Source: RZYY01 sp036794825 | GTDB taxonomy: Bacteria; Bacteroidota; Bacteroidia; Bacteroidales; 4484-276 | Reading direction: 5' to 3' | Length of the DNA stretch: 64,000 nt | Assembly (NCBI GenBank): GCA_036794825.1 | Contig: DAIRGA010000010.1 | Coordinates: 62,001-126,000 of the forward strand | Part shown: piece after piece, positions 8,071 through 17,119 of the stretch | Layout: each line of letters begins with the position of its first letter | Position numbering within the stretch: the stretch's first letter is position 1 | Program-made: the position numbers and the translations under genes | The notes under the pieces: generated by a model | Told to the model about the DNA's origin: nothing | Databases searched by the model: none | Seen by the model: only the letters and a program-made list of their open reading frames with translations

Positions 8071-9663
8071 CTAAAACTGGGACAAAAATGCCGATAAATT
8101 CTCACTTCTTTTCAGTTTTAGCTTTTTTCTGAGCCTTGTTCTTGCCATTTCGATACTCCGCACGCTCTGGTGAGTAATCTTTGAAATGTCTTTTGTTGAC
8201 ATATTCATCCTGAGGAATGCTGATATCTTCTTTTCATTGTTGGACAGCTTCGGATACTTCTCATAAAGGTTGTCGTAGAATGATTTATTTATTTTTCCGA
8301 AGGTCATTTCAAACTGTGACCAAAAATCTTCAGTTTTGTTTTGCTTCAAGTCACCTACAAGGTTCTTCAATTCGTCAATTACCGATTCTGGCTGCCTTTC
8401 AATAATCTCTTCAAGGTTTTTCATCAGCGAGTCAAAAATGCCGTTTTTCTCGATTAGCTGAGCTATCTTGGCGTTTAGTTCCCTGTTTTTGTTTTCCAGA
8501 TCAAGTTCTAGTTGAGCATTCTGACTTTCTAAAAGAGATGCTTCTAATTTTTCAGCCAGCTTCTTATGTGTAATGTCCTTAATGAAAGCTCCAATTTGCA
8601 CTGGAACGCCATTTTGATCTTTTATGACCCACCCTTTTGCCAGAACTGGAAGTATTGATCCATCCTTGCAGATGTAACTTTTCTCAACCGGTTCGATGGT
8701 ATCGCCAAAAAGTACCGAGAGTTGCAGTGTTGACGACTCTGAATCCCTTTGCTCGTCTGGTGTAAGATCAAACAGGCTCAATTTATTCAACTCATCTTCA
8801 GTGTAACTGAGCATGCTGCGTAAGGCAGCATTGGTGGATATTATATTACCCTCCAAAGTGCTTACAATCGCTCCTTCCGGAGAAGTATCAAACAACAGTC
8901 TGAATTTTTTCTCGCTTTCGAGCAGAGCATTCTCAACGTTAATCCTATCAGTGATTTCCGTCGAAAATCCGATGATTCCCACTATATCACCATCATATGT
9001 CCGGTAAGGTATTTTGTCGGTAACGAAAACACGGTTAGGATCGGTAAGTAATAGTTCTATAATATTTCTTTTTGGCAGGCCGGATTTGATCACATCTAAA
9101 TCATCTTTCCAATAACTATTAGCAAGTTCCTGATCCTTAATAATTTCTGAAACGCTTTTCCCCCTAATTGCTTCATTAGAAAATCCTGTTGCATCTTCAA
9201 ATGCACGGTTTACGCTAACTACTTTATTCTGAGTATCTTTTACAAAAACCAAGGCAGGGATGGAATCAAGTATTGTTTTCGTAAATTGTTGCTCCTTGAA
9301 TAGTTCTTTTATAATAATCTGCTGGTCAGAAATATCGCGGATGTAACAAACGGTAACCGGTTTATCCTCAAGAGTTATACGCTGGCAATGCACTTTTACT
9401 TCAATTGTAGCCCCGGTTACTTTTTTTAAAGTGGCGTCAATGGAATGAAGTCCTTTCTTCTGCAACATCTCTTTTACATCATCCCACTTAACCTGGCTCT
9501 TTGGGAATACTTTCCTGATGCTGATCTGTTCTGCATCTGTCAGTTTAACGTCAAAATCATCTTTTGCTTTAAGGTTGGCAAACACAATCTGGTCGTCATC
9601 ATCTGTCGCTACTATTGCAAGTGGAGCGCAGTCGAGCAGGCTAAGGTAATCAGTACTTGTCAT
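8071..9663 (-). CDS. Triple-PAS sensor protein with C-terminal helix-turn-helix
   Basis: Predicted cytoplasmic regulator of 530 residues. Three PAS domains can be seen: about residues 1-110 (YLSLLDCAPLAIVATDDDDQ), 125-240 (ILDSIPALVFVKDTQNKVVS, then NRAFEDATGFSNEAIRGKSV) and 250-370 (LFDTSPEGAIVSTLEGNIIS). A coiled coil of Glu/Lys/Leu-rich sequence follows (about 370-420). The C-terminal part (about 465-530) has a LuxR-like HTH pattern: LSNNEKKISAFLRMNMSTKD, then ISKITHQSVRSIEMARTRLR. There is no kinase, cyclase or receiver domain, so it probably couples ligand or redox sensing straight to DNA binding. It lies 51 bases downstream of rseP on the same strand. The bound ligand cannot be told. 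Confidence 0.8.
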   Translation of the reverse strand: MTSTDYLSLLDCAPLAIVATDDDDQIVFANLKAKDDFDVKLTDAEQISIRKVFPKSQVKWDDVKEMLQKKGLHSIDATLKKVTGATIEVKVHCQRITLEDKPVTVCYIRDISDQQIIIKELFKEQQFTKTILDSIPALVFVKDTQNKVVSVNRAFEDATGFSNEAIRGKSVSEIIKDQELANSYWKDDLDVIKSGLPKRNIIELLLTDPNRVFVTDKIPYRTYDGDIVGIIGFSTEITDRINVENALLESEKKFRLLFDTSPEGAIVSTLEGNIISTNAALRSMLSYTEDELNKLSLFDLTPDEQRDSESSTLQLSVLFGDTIEPVEKSYICKDGSILPVLAKGWVIKDQNGVPVQIGAFIKDITHKKLAEKLEASLLESQNAQLELDLENKNRELNAKIAQLIEKNGIFDSLMKNLEEIIERQPESVIDELKNLVGDLKQNKTEDFWSQFEMTFGKINKSFYDNLYEKYPKLSNNEKKISAFLRMNMSTKDISKITHQSVRSIEMARTRLRKKLKLKRSENLSAFLSQF

Positions 9664-9714
9664 AATCAGTTAGATGTTAGTTGAAACGCCTCATTATTAG
9701 ATTTACTAAATTGT

Positions 9715-11043
9715 TTATTTACTGCCTATTAACCTCAAAATATCGTTGCCGTTAGCAAAAATTAAAAGTCCGAAAAGTATCACCATTCCAACGACCTGGG
9801 CATATTCGAGAAATTTATCACTGGGTTTTCTGCGGGCAACGATTTCATAAAACAGAAACATTACATGACCGCCATCAAGTGCTGGAATAGGAAGGATATT
9901 AAGGATTGCCAGCATTATCGAAAGAAAAGCTGTAAGGCTCCAGAACGCCTGCCAGTCCCAGGTGGATGGAAAAATGGAACCAATGGTTATGAAACCACCA
10001 ATAGATTCATAGGCTTTTACTTCGGGCGAAAAAAGGAGCCTCATCTGCTTGACATAACTCGACACACCATCGAAGGCTTTGGCCGTTCCGGCGGGAATAG
10101 CTTCGATAAACGAGTAACTTTTCTCTTTTAGATTAAATAAGCCAGATAGGTTTTGAGGATAAACGCCGATAACTCCTTCAGGTGCAACAGCAACGGTTTT
10201 TGACAGTGTATCCCCATTCCGGATTACTGAAATTGTAACTTCCTGGCTTTTATATTGCTGAATCTGTTCTCTGAATTCATCAAAGTAAGAAACGAATACA
10301 TTGTTGATGGCAACGATCTGATCATTTACTTCCAATCCAGCCGATTTTGCGGGAGAATCTTTTGTAAAGTCACCGACTATAAACGGGAAACGGATGCCTA
10401 TTAAATCAGACTTCCGATGGTGGATCATTTTGTTGAGAAATCCATCAGGGATTTCAACATTAACCGGCTGACCATCACGCAAAACCTGTATTGATCTGGC
10501 TTCTTCGATGATGATAGTGGAAGGAATCTTATGAAACTCTTCAACAGCTTTGTTATCCACCGAAACTATCTGATCGCCGTTTCGCAGGCCCATTTCATAG
10601 GCCAGCGAATCAACCGTAATTCCATATTTCACCTCGGATGTCGGCAAGTATTTTTCGCCCCAGCTAAAAAGCATCACAATGTAAATTGCTATCGCAAGGA
10701 AAATGTTAACCGTTACACCTCCCAGCATAATTATCAGCCTCTGCCATGCTGGTTTTGACCTGAATTCGTAAGGCTGTGGCGGTTGCTTCATTTGTTCTTT
10801 ATCCATCGACTCATCAATCATCCCCGAGATCTTTACATAGCCACCCAACGGCAGCCAACCGATTCCGTATTCAGTTTCTTTAATTTGAATTCTGAAGAGT
10901 TGGAACCAGGGATTGAAAAAAAGATAGAATTTTTCGACACGGGTTTTGAAAATTTTGGCGGCAATAAAGTGTCCAAGCTCATGAAAAATTACCAATATTG
11001 ATAGGCTGAGCAAAAACAATGATATCTGAATTACTATTTCCAT
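9715..11043 (-). CDS. rseP: RIP zinc metalloprotease RseP (site-2 protease)
   Basis: Intramembrane zinc protease that cleaves membrane-anchored anti-sigma factors and remnant signal peptides. 442 residues with four or more membrane helices. The zinc motif HELGH is at residues 21-25 in the first helix. The third zinc ligand region ILPIPALDGGH is near residue 390. Two PDZ-like domains lie between (about 130-200 and 210-290). The start at 11043 puts the first helix directly at the N terminus, as in the family. It follows dxr by 7 bases; dxr-rseP adjacency is common in bacteria and supports one transcript. Confidence 0.95.
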   Translation of the reverse strand: MEIVIQISLFLLSLSILVIFHELGHFIAAKIFKTRVEKFYLFFNPWFQLFRIQIKETEYGIGWLPLGGYVKISGMIDESMDKEQMKQPPQPYEFRSKPAWQRLIIMLGGVTVNIFLAIAIYIVMLFSWGEKYLPTSEVKYGITVDSLAYEMGLRNGDQIVSVDNKAVEEFHKIPSTIIIEEARSIQVLRDGQPVNVEIPDGFLNKMIHHRKSDLIGIRFPFIVGDFTKDSPAKSAGLEVNDQIVAINNVFVSYFDEFREQIQQYKSQEVTISVIRNGDTLSKTVAVAPEGVIGVYPQNLSGLFNLKEKSYSFIEAIPAGTAKAFDGVSSYVKQMRLLFSPEVKAYESIGGFITIGSIFPSTWDWQAFWSLTAFLSIMLAILNILPIPALDGGHVMFLFYEIVARRKPSDKFLEYAQVVGMVILFGLLIFANGNDILRLIGSK

Positions 11044-11050
11044 CTGGATT

Positions 11051-12217
11051 TTAAACGGGTTTAAATTGTTCGTTGACTAAATGAATTGCATGAGTTTTTG
11101 TTTGCCTGTTAGTTTGGTTGAGGTCTTCCAGATCAGGCGATATAATATAAGGTATATCCACCAAACATTGTTCAATGATTTCCGGGATCTGCAAAAAAGT
11201 GATCTGACCTTTCAAAAACATGTCCACCGCTGCTTCATTGGCAGCATTAAGGATGCAGGGCATATTTCCCCTTTTTGAAAGCGCATAGTAAGCAAGGTCG
11301 AGGCTTCTGAAGGTTTTTCGATCAGGTTCAAGAAAGGTCAATTGAGGATGCTGGAGAAAATCAAATCGGGGAAATTGGTTTTCAAGTCTTTCCGGATACG
11401 AAAGAGCAAAATGAATCGGAAAGCGCATATCAGCCGGACCTAATTGTGCTTTCATACTTCCGTCAATAAATTGAACAACAGAATGAACAACGGATTCGGG
11501 ATGAATAATAACTTCAATCTGGTCGGGTGAGAGGTTAAATAGCCATTTTGCTTCGATTACTTCCAGGCCTTTGTTCATTAACGACGCTGAATCAATCGAA
11601 ATCTTCTGTCCCATATCCCACCTTGGATGAGCGAGAGCCTGTTTCACGGTAACATTTTCGAGGTAATCTAATGATTTTCCAAAAAATGGCCCGCCGGAGG
11701 CAGTAAGAAATATTTTTTCAACGTTTTGTGGATTTTCACCCATCATACATTGAAAAATGGCTGAATGCTCTGAATCAATGGGAATAATCCTGACTCCCTT
11801 TTCTTGTGCCAGAGATGAAATCAACTCACCGGCAACAACAAGTGATTCTTTGTTGGCCAGGGCAACCTCTTTCCCAGCTTTTATTGCATTTACGGCAGGG
11901 AGCAATCCGGCATAGCCAACCAGGGCAATTAATGCTGTATCCACCTGATCAACCTCAACGATACTGTTCAGCGCATCCATCCCGGCATGAACTTTAATAT
12001 CAAAAGGGGCAAGAGCAGAACGAACCATTTCGTAGGAATTCCTACATCCAATAACCACCGCATCCGGCCGAAACTCGATTGCCTGCTCAATAAGTTTTTC
12101 AGCATTATTCTGAGCCGTCAATACAACAATTTTGAATTGTCGTGAATTGGCTTTGACGACCTCAAGAGCCTGCTTTCCTATTGATCCTGTTGATCCTAAT
12201 AATGCTATTCTTTTCAC
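11051..12217 (-). CDS. dxr: 1-deoxy-D-xylulose-5-phosphate reductoisomerase
   Basis: Second enzyme of the MEP isoprenoid pathway: NADPH-dependent conversion of DXP to 2-C-methyl-D-erythritol 4-phosphate. I placed the start at a GTG (12217-12215), directly before KRIALLGSTGSIGKQALEVV, the NADPH-binding glycine motif that opens DXR proteins. This gives 388 residues, the usual length, and begins after the upstream peptidase ends. The frame is open further upstream, but that would add 49 atypical residues and overlap the peptidase gene. Metal and substrate segments are intact: PIDSEHSAIFQ, ASGGPFFG, and HPRWDMGQKISIDSASLMNK. Confidence 0.95.
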   Translation of the reverse strand: MKRIALLGSTGSIGKQALEVVKANSRQFKIVVLTAQNNAEKLIEQAIEFRPDAVVIGCRNSYEMVRSALAPFDIKVHAGMDALNSIVEVDQVDTALIALVGYAGLLPAVNAIKAGKEVALANKESLVVAGELISSLAQEKGVRIIPIDSEHSAIFQCMMGENPQNVEKIFLTASGGPFFGKSLDYLENVTVKQALAHPRWDMGQKISIDSASLMNKGLEVIEAKWLFNLSPDQIEVIIHPESVVHSVVQFIDGSMKAQLGPADMRFPIHFALSYPERLENQFPRFDFLQHPQLTFLEPDRKTFRSLDLAYYALSKRGNMPCILNAANEAAVDMFLKGQITFLQIPEIIEQCLVDIPYIISPDLEDLNQTNRQTKTHAIHLVNEQFKPV

Positions 12218-12257
12218 CAGTGGATGGTTATTAGTGCAGACAAAAATACAACATTTA

Positions 12258-13133
12258 TCAAAATGAGATAAATTCTTCCGGATCAACAGGCTTACCATCG
12301 TACCAGAGCTCAAAATGCAAGTGCGGCCCAGTCTGAAGTTCGCCCGACTGCCCAATAATAGCAATTGTTTCCCCTGCTTTAACCATTGATCCTTGTTGCT
12401 TTAAAAGATTTGAATTGTGCTTGTAAACCGAAACCAACTGGTGCTGATGCTGGATGCAGATGATGTAACCGGTTTCGAGTGTCCAGTCAGAAAAAATTAC
12501 CGTTCCGTCAAGTATTGATTTGATGGCTTCATTTGGATTGGCAACAATATCAACGCCAAAATGAGATTGTATAGGATTGTATTTACGGGTGATAATTCCA
12601 TTTACAGGCGAAAAGAAGTAAATATTTCCGATGTTTACCGTTGGGTAAGTAAACATGTTGCTGGGGTACAGCGCAAATTGTGTCTGGCTTTCGTATTCTT
12701 CGCGGAGCAAAGAGTCTGCTGCTGAATGCCTTAACGTGATAGTATCGTAATATGGTTTGGAACTGTAAGTTGGAACGGGTTCTTCAAAAAGATCATCATC
12801 CGAAAGAATTCGTTTCAGGTTCTCGATATAAAGTCCTCTGTTTCTCGACTCGATTTCAAGCGAATCAACCTTAAGTTGCAGTTCGTAAATTTGTTTGGGA
12901 AGTGTAAGATTGGTGTAGCCGGGAATGTACTCTCTGAGTGAAGTAAAAGCCACCAGGTAAATTGTAAGCACCACAAGCAAAACGATGGTTGCACCAACTC
13001 CCACCAATACACCCAGGCGGGTAATCAAAAAAGAAATCTTCTCTTCGTAGGTTTGCGAATCCATCAAAACCAGCTTGTATTTCCGCAACAGTTTTGGTGA
13101 ATGCCCCCAATCACGTTTTTTACTTTTCTTCAT
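12258..13133 (-). CDS. M23 family peptidase (LytM domain), membrane-anchored
   Basis: Predicted peptidoglycan endopeptidase or its LytM-type regulator. 291 residues: a basic N-terminal cytoplasmic tail, one membrane helix (about 37-68), a short coiled coil (about 85-105, YELQLKVDSLEIESRNRG) and a C-terminal M23 domain. The zinc-site pattern is complete, with SHFGVDIVA (HxxxD) and GPHLHFELW (HxH), so it is likely catalytic. It ends 40 bases before dxr and is the first gene of peptidase-dxr-rseP, divergent from sprE/porW. Which bond it cuts is unknown. Confidence 0.87.
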   Translation of the reverse strand: MKKSKKRDWGHSPKLLRKYKLVLMDSQTYEEKISFLITRLGVLVGVGATIVLLVVLTIYLVAFTSLREYIPGYTNLTLPKQIYELQLKVDSLEIESRNRGLYIENLKRILSDDDLFEEPVPTYSSKPYYDTITLRHSAADSLLREEYESQTQFALYPSNMFTYPTVNIGNIYFFSPVNGIITRKYNPIQSHFGVDIVANPNEAIKSILDGTVIFSDWTLETGYIICIQHQHQLVSVYKHNSNLLKQQGSMVKAGETIAIIGQSGELQTGPHLHFELWYDGKPVDPEEFISF

Positions 13134-13264
13134 TCTTCAGGATCAAATCAGCCTAATAAACGGCATTTTGTCAAAAGCTTGAACTTTTAACAGCCATTGA
13201 CAACGTCTTTTCTAACGTTTTTGTTTCACCCGGACAGCAATGGGAGTTAATTTTCCAGCTCATG

Positions 13265-13272
13265 TAACTTTG
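13265..13272 (+). promoter_or_regulatory. -7 promoter box of sprE/porW
   Basis: TAACTTTG, an exact TAnnTTTG match, about 78 bases before the TTG start of sprE/porW, in the 216-base divergent gap. No clear -33 element. Confidence 0.4.
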
Positions 13273-13349
13273 GTCAAATAATATTTTTCGGGTTTTCAAG
13301 TTTAAGAAGCCTGATATGCTGTCAGTTTAATTGATCATAAACAACTGAT

Positions 13350-16052
13350 TTGGAAAAGATTAAATATTCAGGTTTTGCCAAATTCTGTTCAGACGGGCTT
13401 TTTACCTTTCTGTTCCTTATCATTATTATAGGTATTGGCTTGACAACTACCTCCTGCTCAACAAAGAAGAATACCTTTTCCAGGCGTACTTACCATAATC
13501 TTGTTTCCCAGTATAATATCTATTGGAACGGAAACGAAAGTTTCAAAGAAGGCGTCAGAACACTTGAAAAAACTGCTAAAGACAACTACACGACCGTACT
13601 TCCGGTTTTTAAATACGGAACCGAGCAGGAAGCACAATCGGTGGCATTTAATATGGATCGTGCCATCGAGAAATCTTCAAAGGTGATTTTAAGGCACTCG
13701 ATGTACTTTAAACGCAAAGAGTATGTCAGGCGTGTTAAGGACAGTTACATGCTGATCGGAAAATCGTATCTTTACAAACGCGATTACCCCAATGCAAAGC
13801 GGACCTTCGACTGGATCTCCGGTTTTTATCAGAACGAACCTGTCAAATACGAAGCCGATCTCTGGCAGGCCATGACCTTTAATCAAACCCGGGAGTTCGA
13901 AAAGTCTTCCACCGTTCTTGATAAGTTGAATAAAGATATCCGAACAGGCAAAGCCCCCTCAAAAACTGACCGGCTTTTTCAGATGATCTATGCCGATTAT
14001 TATATTCTGCAGAAAGATTACCAGCCATCAATCAAATATCTTCAGCGTGCAATTGAACTGAACAGCAAAAAGAAAGACAAAAACAGGCTGAGATTTATAC
14101 TTGCCCAGGTAAATCAGGAAATCGGCGACACAAAGGAAGCTGCACGCCTATACCAGTTGGTGATAAAAAAGAATCCACCCTACGAAATGTCCATCAATGC
14201 CAAGATAAATCTGGCCAAAACCTACGACACAAGGCGCAGTAACAGGAGCATGATTGTTAAGACACTGGAAAAACTTCTCAAAGACCACAAAAATGCCGAA
14301 TACCGCGATCAGATTTACTATGCACTATCGGATATGTATGCCAAAGATAACCAGACCGACAAGGTAATTGAATACCTTGCTTTATCGGTGGCTACAAGCG
14401 TTTCTAACGATTATCAAAGAACGCTTTCATCCCTGCAACTTGCCGATATCTACTTCGAGCAGCCCGATTACATTATGGCTCAAGCCTATTACGACACTGC
14501 CATGCTGGCGATGCCCAATGATTTCCCAAATTACAAAAACATTAAAAGCAAAACAGAGACCCTTACCGAGTTGATTACCAATTTAAGAAGCATCAGTGTT
14601 GAGGATAGTTTGCAAAAAATGGCACGCATGCCCGAAGCCGAGCGCAACAAAATAATTGATGAAAAAATCAAAAAAATAGCCGAAGAGGAAGCCAGGAAGG
14701 CCGAAGAAGAGCGAGAAGCACAACGAACCGTTTCGATGCTTGAGCAGACAAACCGGATGGAAAACCGAAACATGCAGCAGTCGGGCGGTTGGTATTTTTA
14801 CAATCCTTCAGCCATGAGCTTTGGGTACACTGAATTTGTGAATAAATGGGGCCGCCGAAAACTGGAAGACATGTGGCGCCTGAGCAACAAGCAGATGATG
14901 ATCGAAATGGATGAAATGGCCGAAAATGAGGGCGAAGAAGAAGGAGCTGCAAACGACAGCACTGCAAAAGTGGAATCTGATCCAAAAAAACGAGAGTTTT
15001 ATCTCCAAAACTTACCGCTAACCGAAGAGGCTATGGCTGCATCGCAGCAGGTGATCGAAAACGCTCTTTTCGTCATAGGCTATATTTACAAAGATGGATT
15101 GAAGGATAATAAACGCTCTTCGGCTACTTTCGAGGAATTGCTCGAAAAATTCCCGGAACATGAAAACCGTCTGATGGTTTACTACCAACTTTACAAGAAC
15201 TACGAAGAACTCCCCGACCAGGAGCGTGCCGATTATTATAAAAACCTGATCATCAGGGATTTTCCCGATACTGATTATGCCAAAATCCTGCTCGATCCCA
15301 ATTACAACCTGGTCGTACAGGCAAGACTAAATGCCGCAAGCAACCTTTATTACGACACTTACTCCGCCTATATGAACAACCAGTTCTATCTGGTCATCAA
15401 CAATTCCAATCTTGCCCTGGAGCAATACCAGGAAAGCGATCTGATAGCGAAATTTGAGTTTTTGAAAGGACTTGCCTTTGGGAAGTTGCAAAACCTTGAG
15501 ACGATGCGTACCACTTTGGAAGAATTGGTGGCAAATTACCCTGACAGCGAAATTACGCCGATGGCAAGGGATATCCTCAACAGGTTTGGCCAGGACGAAC
15601 TCGGGCAGCTGGTACTTAGCGATGCTCCAGTTGCTGACGCATCACAGCCAGAAAATGTTAAACCCGAACCATTGACGACAATCTACACCGCCAACCCATC
15701 TGCAGTTCATTTTTTCGCACTCATTGTTGATGCAGGACTCACCAATATTAACGCTCTAAAAATCAGGTTATCAGACTTCAATGCCAATTATTTCAAATTA
15801 TCGCAGCTAAAAATCAACAGCCTGGTTTTTGCCGGCGATCTTCAATTGGTGACTGTTGGCAACTTCGAAAACGCAGAAAAAGCAATGGTATATTACCAAT
15901 CCATAATGAGCAATACCTACATCACCTCACCACTCGAAGGTACCAACCCATCTTATTTCGTAATCACCTCAGATAACTATCCAATTTTTTATCGCGAAAA
16001 GGACATTGCCCCTTACATGAACTTTTTCGAAAGATCATATCTCAACCAATAA
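13350..16052 (+). CDS. sprE: T9SS accessory TPR lipoprotein SprE/PorW
   Basis: Outer-membrane lipoprotein needed for T9SS function in gliding and gingipain-secreting bacteria. 900 residues, close to flavobacterial SprE and longer than PorW. It starts with TTG at 13350; the lipoprotein signal ends at Cys36 (LTTTSCSTKKN). The segment RRTYHNLVSQYNIYWNGNES that follows is the family hallmark. Several TPR-like repeats fill residues about 60-410. A charged coiled coil (about 430-475, rich in EEEARKAEEE) follows, then a conserved block with WGRRKLEDMWR, more TPRs, and a compact C-terminal domain (about 790-900). It is divergent from the M23 gene and upstream of a bactofilin. Confidence 0.88.
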   Translation: MEKIKYSGFAKFCSDGLFTFLFLIIIIGIGLTTTSCSTKKNTFSRRTYHNLVSQYNIYWNGNESFKEGVRTLEKTAKDNYTTVLPVFKYGTEQEAQSVAFNMDRAIEKSSKVILRHSMYFKRKEYVRRVKDSYMLIGKSYLYKRDYPNAKRTFDWISGFYQNEPVKYEADLWQAMTFNQTREFEKSSTVLDKLNKDIRTGKAPSKTDRLFQMIYADYYILQKDYQPSIKYLQRAIELNSKKKDKNRLRFILAQVNQEIGDTKEAARLYQLVIKKNPPYEMSINAKINLAKTYDTRRSNRSMIVKTLEKLLKDHKNAEYRDQIYYALSDMYAKDNQTDKVIEYLALSVATSVSNDYQRTLSSLQLADIYFEQPDYIMAQAYYDTAMLAMPNDFPNYKNIKSKTETLTELITNLRSISVEDSLQKMARMPEAERNKIIDEKIKKIAEEEARKAEEEREAQRTVSMLEQTNRMENRNMQQSGGWYFYNPSAMSFGYTEFVNKWGRRKLEDMWRLSNKQMMIEMDEMAENEGEEEGAANDSTAKVESDPKKREFYLQNLPLTEEAMAASQQVIENALFVIGYIYKDGLKDNKRSSATFEELLEKFPEHENRLMVYYQLYKNYEELPDQERADYYKNLIIRDFPDTDYAKILLDPNYNLVVQARLNAASNLYYDTYSAYMNNQFYLVINNSNLALEQYQESDLIAKFEFLKGLAFGKLQNLETMRTTLEELVANYPDSEITPMARDILNRFGQDELGQLVLSDAPVADASQPENVKPEPLTTIYTANPSAVHFFALIVDAGLTNINALKIRLSDFNANYFKLSQLKINSLVFAGDLQLVTVGNFENAEKAMVYYQSIMSNTYITSPLEGTNPSYFVITSDNYPIFYREKDIAPYMNFFERSYLNQ

Positions 16053-16128
16053 AATTTTTAATAATCAGCCATCCAACTTTAAAAACAACTAATTTCGCAT
16101 TTGATTCAAAATTTAAACTTTAGCAATT

Positions 16129-16548
16129 ATGGCAAAATTTTCAGGTAATGAAATTCCCCCCTCAATAAATTTTCTCGGCAGTGGTACCAGTATTGTTGGT
16201 GAAATTAAATCCAATGGAGATTTCAGAATTGACGGTAACCTCGAAGGCTCCATCAACTCAAAAGGTAAAATCGTAATCGGCCAGTCAGGAAAAGTAGATG
16301 GTGAGATTGAGTGTCAAAACGCTGACATTTCTGGAGAGACAAGAGCCAAAGTAATTGTTCATGAGCTTCTTACACTAAAAGCCACCGCCATTTTGACCGG
16401 TGATATCTTTACCAGTAAGCTTGCCATCGAACCAGGTGCCATTTTTACGGGCAGTTGCAACATGAGCGAGATTCCGGGTCATAACAAACGAGATGTGGCA
16501 AAAAAGGCTGAAACCACAGCATTGAACGAAACTGTCAAAGCAAACTAA
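16129..16548 (+). CDS. Bactofilin family cytoskeletal protein
   Basis: Polymer-forming cytoskeletal protein. Bactofilins assemble without nucleotides into filaments that organise the envelope or cell shape. 139 residues with the right-handed beta-helix core (about 17-110), seen as short glycine-punctuated strands (GTSIVGEIKSNGDFRIDGNL, then EGSINSKGKIVIGQSGKVDG). Flexible polar ends flank it, as usual. It starts with ATG 76 bases after sprE. The neighbourhood is shared with other Bacteroidetes as far as I recall, which may hint at an envelope role, but this is inference. Confidence 0.9.
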   Translation: MAKFSGNEIPPSINFLGSGTSIVGEIKSNGDFRIDGNLEGSINSKGKIVIGQSGKVDGEIECQNADISGETRAKVIVHELLTLKATAILTGDIFTSKLAIEPGAIFTGSCNMSEIPGHNKRDVAKKAETTALNETVKAN

Positions 16549-16600
16549 GCCCCCCGATAATTATTACCGTCTCAAATTCCTATAATCCAACCAAAATCAG

Positions 16601-16993
16601 GTGTTTTACAACGAGAAACAATTCATCAAATTTGCCAGGACTAACCTGATTGTGATGCTGCTGATGTTTGCTTTGCACGCAATTTCTCACAGTTTATTGC
16701 CCCTTGAAAGAATTTCGCCATTAACCCCCTATATCATCCTGTTTTTCAGCATTTTCAATATGATCCTTTTCTACATGAAATTATGGATTAGCAAATCGAA
16801 AGACGTTAGGTTCATCAATCTTTTCATGATCCTCAACTCGGCGAAAATGCTGCTTTTCATTGCTATCATCGCTCTGTATTCCTATTTTTATCACGATGAT
16901 GCACTCAATTTTTCGATCAGTTTTTTCATTTGCTATGCAGTTTTTACATCCATCCTGGTGAGAAGTTTCAACAAACTTCAAAAGGTGCATTAA
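16601..16993 (+). CDS. Small four-helix membrane protein
   Basis: 130 residues starting with GTG, with four predicted membrane helices (about 14-32, 43-60, 73-93, 101-119) and short loops. There are no catalytic motifs. In many Bacteroidetes a protein of this size and topology (the DUF6168 type) lies between a bactofilin/AtpZ pair and the F1Fo ATP synthase operon, and this gene follows a bactofilin. I propose the same family with modest confidence. No ATP synthase genes are seen here; a MerR regulator follows instead. Confidence 0.6.
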   Translation: MFYNEKQFIKFARTNLIVMLLMFALHAISHSLLPLERISPLTPYIILFFSIFNMILFYMKLWISKSKDVRFINLFMILNSAKMLLFIAIIALYSYFYHDDALNFSISFFICYAVFTSILVRSFNKLQKVH

Positions 16994-17119
16994 TTTCCCG
17001 TCAATTTCATTATCCTTTTTGTAAGTATTTCGAGTAGCCGGTTTGTCTAAGGGAAGACCACAATGCTTTAAACAATTTTTGTTCAAGGGTGTTATAGTAG
17101 TCACCAAAACAAAAAAGCA

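Noticed and set aside
12218..12364. Longer start of dxr reaching into the M23 gene
   Set aside because: The extra 49 residues are unlike DXR proteins and overlap the upstream gene; the GTG at 12217 gives the normal start and length.
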